Shown piece by piece: positions 57,436 through 64,000 of a DNA stretch of 64,000 nucleotides; within the stretch, counting starts at the first letter, position 1; each line of letters opens with the position of its first letter. The DNA is taken from positions 2,993,649 through 3,057,648 of the forward strand of contig NC_020177.2 of assembly GCF_000224145.3 (NCBI RefSeq). Direction: 5' to 3'. Source of the DNA: Ciona intestinalis (Eukaryota > Chordata > Ascidiacea > Phlebobranchia > Cionidae). A program made the position numbers and the translations under genes. The notes beneath the pieces were generated by a model. That model saw nothing but the letters and a program-made list of their open reading frames with translations, did no database searches and was not told the origin of the DNA.

Positions 57436-57726
57436 GCTAAAACGTTGAGTAATTGATTGAAAAATACCACTGTGCTATGAACCCCTTAACACGTTTTGTA
57501 TTTAAAGTATTTTTAGGAGCAGACAAGCGTTTCTCCAACAAAACGTCGACGTTATACAGTTTATTACGCTCATAATTGTGGTGCATGTATACTATTTTTA
57601 CAAAATCAAATAAAAAGCAAATTAGAAAAATTATATATTTATGTGGTCGCCGAATACATCAAGATACAAACACGTTAACGATGTTTTAAAACTTAAAACG
57701 TATTTATAAAGTAGCCGACGTCTTAT

Positions 57727-57925
57727 ATAGTAGGGAGGGGGGAAATGGAACACCTTTTCGTTTTATTTTACCGTCCAATTTGGTAGTATTAAAAGAACAT
57801 TCAAATAATTATAAAACCATATCCTCACAACTCCTATAGACTGTTCTTAATTGTTTAAAACACGGTCAGGATATTTGGATATTATGTGGTAAAGGTGTCC
57901 CATATTACCCCACAGAACTCTACTG
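57727..57925. mobile_element. MITE ending at the stum A stop codon
   Basis: AGTAGGGAGGGGGGAAATGG to CCATATTACCCCACAGAACT; right end lies about 2 bp from the stop at 57927. Confidence 0.88.
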
Positions 57926-57926
57926 C

Positions 57927-59605
57927 TTATTTAGGTTGCTGTTCGGCAGTGCCGTAGCCAGCAGCAGGGTAAACGCCTGGTGGTTGGTGTACAATGTTGG
58001 GAACCTGCACATGGGAGATCGGTACTGTTGTCATAGTAGTGACTGTTTCTGCTGGCGGCTTTCCGTATTCGGCTAAAATATAGTTAAAGCATCGTTAAAG
58101 AAAAAACGTCAACAATATTTACTGTTTCTAGTTTTTAAACTACTTAAGAAAGTAAAATACGTTGCGAGTGATTGTTTTTTTCTATATGGCTGACAATTTA
58201 GACAACTCATTATAGTAACCCCTGGGTTTAAGAAATTGTCGTCATGTGTTTTGCCCAACGACACATACGCCCACAACAACCGTAGCAGGGACGAACCTTA
58301 AACCCATTACCTCTGGATTACAGGCAAGCGCCCGAATAACCACTGTGCCACGGCGCCGGACTTTTGTTTATTTATCCTAAAATATTCGCCCGAATTTAAA
58401 AATAATACAATGTACTTACTTGCAAGTCCAATGAATAAAACTCCCCACATGATGCTCCATACCCAACCAATGAGGAAAACAAACAATGTGATCATTTGTA
58501 GCCAGCCAACCCAAAAGTTCAAGCAGAATATTCCACAGCTAGAACTTGTTTGCTGTCCAACGTTCGCACAACAGAAAACGGTGAAAGAAGCGATAATGGT
58601 ACCTATAAACCAGATGAATGAATGTAACTTATTTACCCTCGCGTAGCGGGGCAACGACAGTCGTAAAAACACAATTTGGACAACTCATTAGTGACCACTG
58701 GGCTGGTTCGAGCAATTCTCGTTATATAGGTGTCTTGCCTATAAGAACACATACGCGCACAAAGAAGAAGAGGTAAAAACGTTCTAAGAGATAAATAAAA
58801 GATATGTTATACTCTGTTTTACTATACACGCACATCAGGTTAACCGCTTACCCAATCCAGGAAAAAGACAATTGACCACGCACAGAGTAACTGCACACCA
58901 CATCGGCATAACAGGAATAGCTGCTTTCATTCCACTGAACGATGAATTGTTAGTGGTAGTTGTTACATAAGTGACTTGGTTCGGTCCCCCATACTGCTGT
59001 TGTTGGTTTTGTTGTTGTTGATAAATTTGAATTGAAGGGGCGCCCGGGTAACCCCCCTGGGGCGGAGGGTAACTTCCTGGCCCCTGGGCAGGTGGGGGTT
59101 GAGGGTAACCCCCTGGCCCCTGGGCCGGTGGGGGTTGGGGGTATCCAGGATTGGGGTTTAGGGGTGCAGCTTGATACGGAACCCCCGCTGCTTGCGGCTG
59201 CAATGTAGTTTGGAAACAATATACATATATATAAAGTTTTTATTTGTATAAGAATCTGACGATGCCATTTAGGCGAAATATATCTTAGATAATACAATTT
59301 TCTTGACAGGATTTTTGACCGATTATACAATTTGCCTGACTAGATTTGTGTCTAAATTGTCAAGCATACAGAAAAACAATCACCCACAAAGTAAGATACA
59401 CGTGGTAACTCGTAAGCGGGCACAAAGTGTATAAAACAGAGCACACGTGTCATAACGACTGACGTATTCCGGCCACGCGAGCATAAAGTAATTTACAGTC
59501 ATTTTTATTTGAACTTACATTTTCTGCTCCCGGGTAGGGACCAGAATAAGGCGGTGGCTGCATCTTTTCAGCTCCAGTATTATCCATATTCGGTGCAGAT
59601 GCCAT
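57927..59605 (-). CDS. SPEC3/stum-like membrane protein, copy A
   Basis: Family of small four-helix-type membrane proteins related to sea urchin SPEC3 (ciliary membrane protein) and Drosophila stum (mechanosensory transduction). Exons 59605-59519, 59197-58852, 58602-58420, 58072-57927; 762 nt, 253 residues. The N-terminal third is a Pro/Gly/Gln-rich repeat region (PGYPQPPPAQGPGGYP repeated, then a poly-Gln tract). The membrane core: IPVMPMWCAVTLCVVNCLFP with GLGTIIASFTVFCCA, then FCLNFWVGWLQMITLFVF and GWVWSIMWGVLFIG. The C-terminal tail is Pro-rich. Introns lie in phases 0, 1, 1, the same as in copy B, which faces it 1.4 kb away. The ancestral role is in cilia or mechanosensory membranes; for this copy that is inference. 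A MITE ends within about 2 bp of the stop codon. Confidence 0.88.
58160..58358 (-). mobile_element. SINE left half with complete head
   Basis: TATGGCTGACAATTTAGACA to CCACTGTGCCACGGCGCCGG; stum copy A intron. Confidence 0.83.
58610..58775 (-). mobile_element. SINE, internally deleted
   Basis: GATGAATGAATGTAACTTAT then TAGTGACCACTGGGCTGG; the tail is 8-10 bp from the acceptor of stum A exon 3, in sense. Confidence 0.8.
59345..59505 (+). mobile_element. SINE right half
   Basis: TTGTCAAGCATACAGAAAAA to CCGGCCACGCGAGCATAAAG; first intron of stum copy A, antisense. Confidence 0.78.
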
Positions 59606-60175
59606 AACGTTTTAAAACTCCTTTAAAATTTACCAACTTTATTTCTGCTTCAGCGTATTAATTTATTAAAAGTTACCAACGAAATACACATTTTTTTCGA
59701 AACGTTTGCAGTAACTAAATTTCGAAAAAACAACAACATGTTTTTTGAAGTTAATCTGTTGAAACTGACACATTTTTGCCTGTGTTTCCCTTGCTCACGT
59801 TTTTACATAACACAAACGTAATTTCATTTCGTTCTTCGCTCTTACAGTATCAAAAATCCACCAAGAAATGGGAAAACCTTAATCTCGATAAAACCAGTTC
59901 TTTCCAGCATGGAAACCTAGTCTTTTAAACTGTTTTGTTTCGCGGTTTGATCCTTTATGGTAATAATTAATAGCCCGTATGACGACAAAGGCTACGGCGG
60001 TATTTGCCGAACGTATTTTCTCTTTTTAAAGTCAATATTTGAATCCTATGGTATATACATACGTATGCATATACAGTTAGACTGTATAACAGAAATACCA
60101 GCTTTTTATACTAAATAGTTAGAATCTTTACATTGGTACTAAAGGTTTGTAAAAGATTACGTGACATATATAGTG
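59606..60175. other. Upstream region of stum copy A
   Basis: Part of the 1.4-kb divergent region between the two stum-like genes. No coding exon seen; two MITE copies follow to the right (60176-60360, 60748-60943). Confidence 0.55.
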
Positions 60176-60360
60176 TTATGGGGTAAGATGGGACACCTTT
60201 AACACATAATATCCTTCGTGTTTTAAACATTTAACAACGGTCTATGGGATTCGTTGGGATACAGTTTTATAATTCTTTGATGGTTCTTTGTTTATTACCA
60301 AATGGGACGAGAAAAAAAATTGAAAAAGTGTCCCATCTTCCCTCACCCTAATAAAATAGA
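60176..60360. mobile_element. MITE upstream of stum copy B
   Basis: GTTATGGGGTAAGATGGGAC to CCCATCTTCCCTCACCCTA. Confidence 0.87.
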
Positions 60361-60747
60361 ATAAAAACGCGTTCCATCTTCACCCTACTATACCTTTAAT
60401 AGACTTATATAGAATAATATTCAACCCATACAACCAACGGTGCATTGAAACAAAGTTATTTACAAGCGCCGATAATCAGTAACAGGTCCGGTGGGCTCAG
60501 CTGATGTTTGCCCACGTGACTCGTAAACAGTCGTGGGTGTCATAAGACCTTTGCAAGACTGAATAAACATATGTAACGGATAAATGAAAAGGTATACATG
60601 CTAAACGGACGCATTGTGTGAAACGTGGTTTTGTAAGAGTGCATTGTAAACGACAAAGACGAAATATTTTGTATTTAGAAAGAAAACAACTTTTTGAAAA
60701 GATTTGCTATAGCATAGCCGCGGGTCGTAATTGTAATATAATATATA

Positions 60748-60943
60748 GTAGGGTGGGGGAGATGAGACGCCTTTAGCGCATAATATCCAAATATGCTGAT
60801 CGTGATTTAAACAATCAACAACCGTTTATGGTAGTCGTGAGGATACGGTTTTATAATTCTTTGAATGTTTTTTTTTTGCTCACCACCAAACGGGAAGAGG
60901 AAATAGAATGAAAATATGTCCCATCTTCCCCCACCCTACTATA
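60748..60943. mobile_element. MITE upstream of stum copy B
   Basis: AGTAGGGTGGGGGAGATGAG to CATCTTCCCCCACCCTACTA; ends 40 bp before the stum B start. Confidence 0.92.
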
Positions 60944-60982
60944 TCCCAAATTATTAAAATTTTCAGAAGATTTTAAGTAAAT

Positions 60983-62202
60983 ATGGATGAGACTAAAAGT
61001 TCATTGGTCGAAAATGCTGGCGGCCAAACTAACCAAAATGTCGCAAGTTACAACAATACATCGCCGCAAAACCACCCGGTAAACGCTTTATTTGAATATA
61101 ATATGATTGAGCGCTTGTATTTTTATATTATTAACACACCCACAAAGGTACATACGTGGTAACTTGTAAGCTAAAACGAGGTGTATGAAACTGAACATCC
61201 GCGTTATAACGACTGTCGTTTTCCGGCCACGCAAAGGTGAAGCAAGTTACATTCGTTTACTCAATCATTCAAAACAGGCGCCACAGCTAATACACGGACC
61301 GGTGCCTGCTCAACAGTTTCAAACAGTACCTGCGCACGTGACGTCATACACAGCCCAAACTGTAGTGGAACACAATTCACTTATCGGTTCCGCTTCAGTA
61401 CCAGTAATGCCGATGTGGTGTGCTGTTACTTGCTTATTTGTCAATTGCTTACTGCCCGGGTTCGGTAAGCTATAACTACACACTACCGAAACAGTTATTT
61501 TAAACGCGAAATTGTACAGGAACGATCATGGCTTCATTTTCTGTTATTTGCTGCGCTGAAGTAAGCCAGAAAAGTAGCGGAAAGGGTGGGACTTTCTGTC
61601 TAAATTTCTGGGTAGGCTGGCTCCAAATGATAACGGTGTTTTTCGTGCTTTTCGGTTGGGTTTGGTCAATCGTTTGGGGTGTTGCATTTGTACAAGCGGC
61701 CGGTAAGTTACAGAGCTTTTTTATTACAAAATTAGATTATTCATTTACTAAATACTGGCGCCGTGGCACAATGGTTAGTCTGCCTCTAACCAAGAGGTTA
61801 CGGATTCATAGATCGTCGGTGCTACCGCTGTGGGCGTATGTGTCCTTCGGCAAGACACTTAACGACAGTGGTCACTAATGGATTGTTCAAATTGCCATAA
61901 ACAATTACAAAAAATGATAATCACTCACAAAGTTACATATGTGGTGACTCGTAAGCTGGCACGAGGTGTATGAAACAGAACAACCTTGTTATAACGACTG
62001 TCGTTTTCCGGCCACGCAAGGATAAAGACAAGTTAAGGTATTTATTTATTCAATAAATTTCTCAACAGTCAAACGTAACAACACGATGGTTACAACAACT
62101 ACAACGAACACGATGTATCCTGACAATCCAAGACTTGTTAATGAAACTCTTCCTGGTTATCCACAACCTAACTACGGAGCCAATAACCCATCATTTGCAT
62201 AG
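60983..62202 (+). CDS. SPEC3/stum-like membrane protein, copy B
   Basis: Head-to-head paralogue of the gene at 57927-59605. Exons 60983-61078, 61278-61464, 61520-61702, 62069-62202; 600 nt, 199 residues. The N-terminus lacks the long Pro/Gln repeat of copy A. The core is closely similar: VPVMPMWCAVTCLFVNCLLP, then GTIMASFSVICCAEVSQ, GGTFCLNFWVGWLQMITVFF and GWVWSIVWGVAFVQAAG. The tail is short (LPGYPQPNYGANNPSFA). Intron phases (0, 1, 1) and positions match copy A. SINE copies lie immediately upstream of the acceptors of exons 2 and 4. An unpaired TTTTCAG at 60960-60966, 16 bp before the ATG, may be a trans-splice acceptor or the end of an unseen 5' UTR intron. Start is the only ATG compatible with the exon. 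Confidence 0.88.
61133..61270 (+). mobile_element. SINE right half
   Basis: ACACACCCACAAAGGTACAT to TTACTCAATCATTC; the tail runs into the acceptor of stum B exon 2, in sense. Confidence 0.82.
61758..62050 (+). mobile_element. SINE, full length
   Basis: Head GCGCCGTGGCACAATGGTT with A box at about 61764-61774, body, and tail leading into the acceptor of stum B exon 4, in sense. Confidence 0.88.
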
Positions 62203-62269
62203 CCTCATACCAAACTAATCGTCCGACTTTTTGTCGGTTTGTGTCTGGCTTTTTTAATTTTTGTGTAAG

Positions 62270-62350
62270 TTAACTGAATGTTTTTACGTCCCATTTCGTA
62301 GTAAACAAAAAACATTCAAAGAATTATAAAACCGCATCCTCACGACTAGC
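62270..62350. mobile_element. MITE middle fragment
   Basis: ACGTCCCATTTCGTAGTAAA to ACCGCATCCTCACGACTAG; downstream of stum copy B. Confidence 0.7.
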
Positions 62351-62451
62351 ACGACTGAATATAAAGGCTGCCGTGGTCAAAGCAAACGTACATTACATAA
62401 ACGCAATGCTGTTTATCTCTTCGAGCTCAAAACACGTAAGTGCCAATTAAA

Positions 62452-62720
62452 TTTGAGAGGTGCAGTGGTTAGAGCGATCGTGCCAGAACCAGAGTTACAG
62501 GGTTCGGGGCCGGATGCTGCCACCATGGCGGGTGTACGGTATGCGTCCTTGGGCAATACGCCAGACTTTCAATGCTCCATCCAGTTGCAACTAATATGTT
62601 GTCGAATTTGTCAGCCATATAGAAAAACAATTACCCACTAAGTTACATACGTGGCAATTTGTAAGCGAGCAAGAGGTGTTAAACAGAACACTCGTGTTAT
62701 AACGACTGTCGTTTAAATAA
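62452..62720 (+). mobile_element. SINE, degraded full length
   Basis: GTGCAGTGGTTAGAGCGATC to CTCGTGTTATAACGACTGTC; downstream of stum copy B. Confidence 0.75.
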
Positions 62721-63058
62721 ACCATGCTTGATACGCATTGCAACCAAGTTACCCATTGTTTCTGTCTCGTTAAGCATGAATATACAATCTGACTCTATTT
62801 AGAATAAAGAACTGGTAAAAATACCACATTTTGAACCTAATACGACGCAATTTCGCAAAACCGTAAAAACGGTTTTAATTTATCAATATAACTTTGCTAA
62901 AGATGCAGAAAAAGGTACTAAAACCATGGAAGCAATGTACTTTTTGCCACAGCTGCCAGAAAGTACAGAAAAAAGAAAGTGTATTTATTTAAAATTACAA
63001 AAAAAGAAAAAAATTTTTTTTAAAGATTTACAAAAAAAAGACGACAAAATTGTTTTTT

Positions 63059-63694
63059 TTACAAATACGGCTGCCAGCCCGCAAAGAGCTGACAGAGGCG
63101 CATGGGGTCAGAGGCTTGCTGTATCAGCATGTTCACTTGGCCACGAACACTAAGTACTGAGCCCTCTTCAGTACCTTGAAGTTTTTCCTGGAGTCTTAGA
63201 AGAACCCGTTCCGCTAACTTGTTTGTGTTATTTGCATCACTGTGGAAAAATGCAAGTCAGTATGAACGAATGTAACTGATTTATCCTCATGTGGCAGGGC
63301 AATGACAGTCGTTATAACACAGGTGTTCTGTTTCATACACCTTGTGCCCGCTTACGAGTTACCACGTATGTTACTTTGTGGGTGATTATTTTTTTGTTTT
63401 TTTTGTGTGTGACCTCTGGGTTGGAGAAATTGCCGTTAAGTGTCTTGTCCAAAGACACATACGCCCACAATGGTAGCAGTGACGATTTAACCTCACTTGG
63501 CAGAGCAACGAGTATTACAACACGGGGGTTTTGTTTCATACACCTCGTGCCACTTACGAGTTACCATGTATGTAACTAGTACTGTTAAAAATTAAGGAAA
63601 AAGTAATTTAAAAAAACCTTTGCACGTCTGCTCTGGTTGAATAAGTAGACAGAGTACTACTTAAACTGCAATCCAACGTAGCATCAACGTTTCT
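63059..63694 (-). CDS. ATM: ATM kinase, last two exons (FATC end)
   Basis: C-terminus of the ATM serine/threonine kinase, the nuclear DNA double-strand-break signalling enzyme. Exons 63694-63618 and 63239-63059; the remainder lies right of the window. The last exon reads [20 protein letters not shown], then [19 protein letters not shown] and [12 protein letters not shown] before the stop, matching the human FATC region (ERVLMRLQEKLKGVEEG, VNLLIQQAIDP, LFPGWKAWV). The FATC segment is required for kinase regulation in PIKK proteins. The preceding exon is Ser/Thr-rich ([19 protein letters not shown]) and corresponds to the variable linker between kinase and FATC. The intron between them carries two SINE fragments. 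Assignment to ATM rather than ATR, SMG1 or DNA-PKcs rests on the LSVxGQVNxLIQQAxDP string. Confidence 0.93.
63258..63595 (-). mobile_element. Two abutting SINE copies in the last ATM intron
   Basis: First copy 63258-63480 (GAATGTAACTGATTTATCCT to ACACATACGCCCACAATGG), followed by a right-half fragment to about 63595. The tail is about 18 bp from the acceptor of the ATM last exon, in sense. Confidence 0.82.
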
Positions 63695-63719
63695 CTATAA
63701 AAATATATTGATTAGTGCA

Positions 63720-63962
63720 GTGAATGAATGAATGTAACTTGCTTTACCCTTTCGTGGCTGGAAAACGACAGTCGGTATAACACTGGTGTTGTGTTTAATA
63801 CACCACGTGCCTGCTTACGAGTTACCATGTATGTAACTTTGTGGATGGTTGTTTTTTTTTGTGTGGCAGATAATTTTGACAAACCATGAGTGACCACTGG
63901 GTTGGAGCAATTGCTGTGAAGTGTTTTGCCCAAAAGCACATAGGCCCACAATGGTAGCAACG
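63720..63962 (-). mobile_element. SINE, most of body
   Basis: TGAATGAATGAATGTAACTT to AGGCCCACAATGGTAGCAA; the tail is about 25 bp from the acceptor of the penultimate ATM exon, in sense. Confidence 0.85.
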
Positions 63963-64000
63963 ACATGTAATGTTAAAAAGTACCAAACTAACTTGTAATG

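Overview
The window reads as nuclear DNA of an ascidian, most likely a Ciona species. It is AT-rich, its genes are broken into small exons by short GT-AG introns, and it is full of two repeat families of a kind known from Ciona: a tRNA-headed SINE ending in an ATTC/CATT tail, and a roughly 200-bp MITE with ends like AGTAGGGTGGGGGAAGATGG. From memory these may be the families called Cics-1 and Cimi-1; I could not check that. Three assembly gaps (35007-35056, 49945-50944, 52476-53180) cut the sequence. No bacterial features, CRISPR array or virus-derived element was recognised.

Layout, left to right. A PWWP-domain gene resembling NSD histone methyltransferases runs off the left edge (minus, 4740 to below 1). 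A D-aspartate/D-amino-acid oxidase-like gene follows (minus, 8464-6847). A class A GPCR in eight exons lies at 10481-14550 (plus). A 13-exon BTB-BACK-Kelch gene lies at 22554-15001 (minus) and carries a U3 snoRNA gene inside one intron (19635-19428). Two tandem two-exon genes for small proteins starting MGxGC/MGCTHS lie at 23150 and 25166 (plus), and an unrecognised five-exon gene at 26629-29211 (plus). FAM76 is at 34421-30216 (minus). Two tandem C-type lectin genes with a shared extra N-terminal module lie at 35249 and 38481 (plus). A secreted, probably GPI-anchored DOMON protein is at 45817-42315 (minus). COP9 signalosome subunit 6 is at 49442-46594 (minus, first exon missing) and a second BTB-BACK-Kelch gene at 54946-51083 (minus, broken by gaps). 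A decayed arylamine N-acetyltransferase exon lies at 56792. Two head-to-head SPEC3/stum-like genes occupy 59605-57927 (minus) and 60983-62202 (plus). The last two exons of ATM, including the FATC end, lie at 63694-63059 (minus).

The neighbours do not form an obvious pathway: chromatin, DNA damage, ubiquitin-adaptor, lectin and membrane genes are mixed. Local structure comes from tandem duplication (MG proteins, lectins, stum pair, kelch exons) and from transposable elements that occupy introns and sit at exon borders. For the complete gene models the exon lengths sum to multiples of three with consistent phases, which supports the splice sites chosen by eye; none was confirmed with transcripts.
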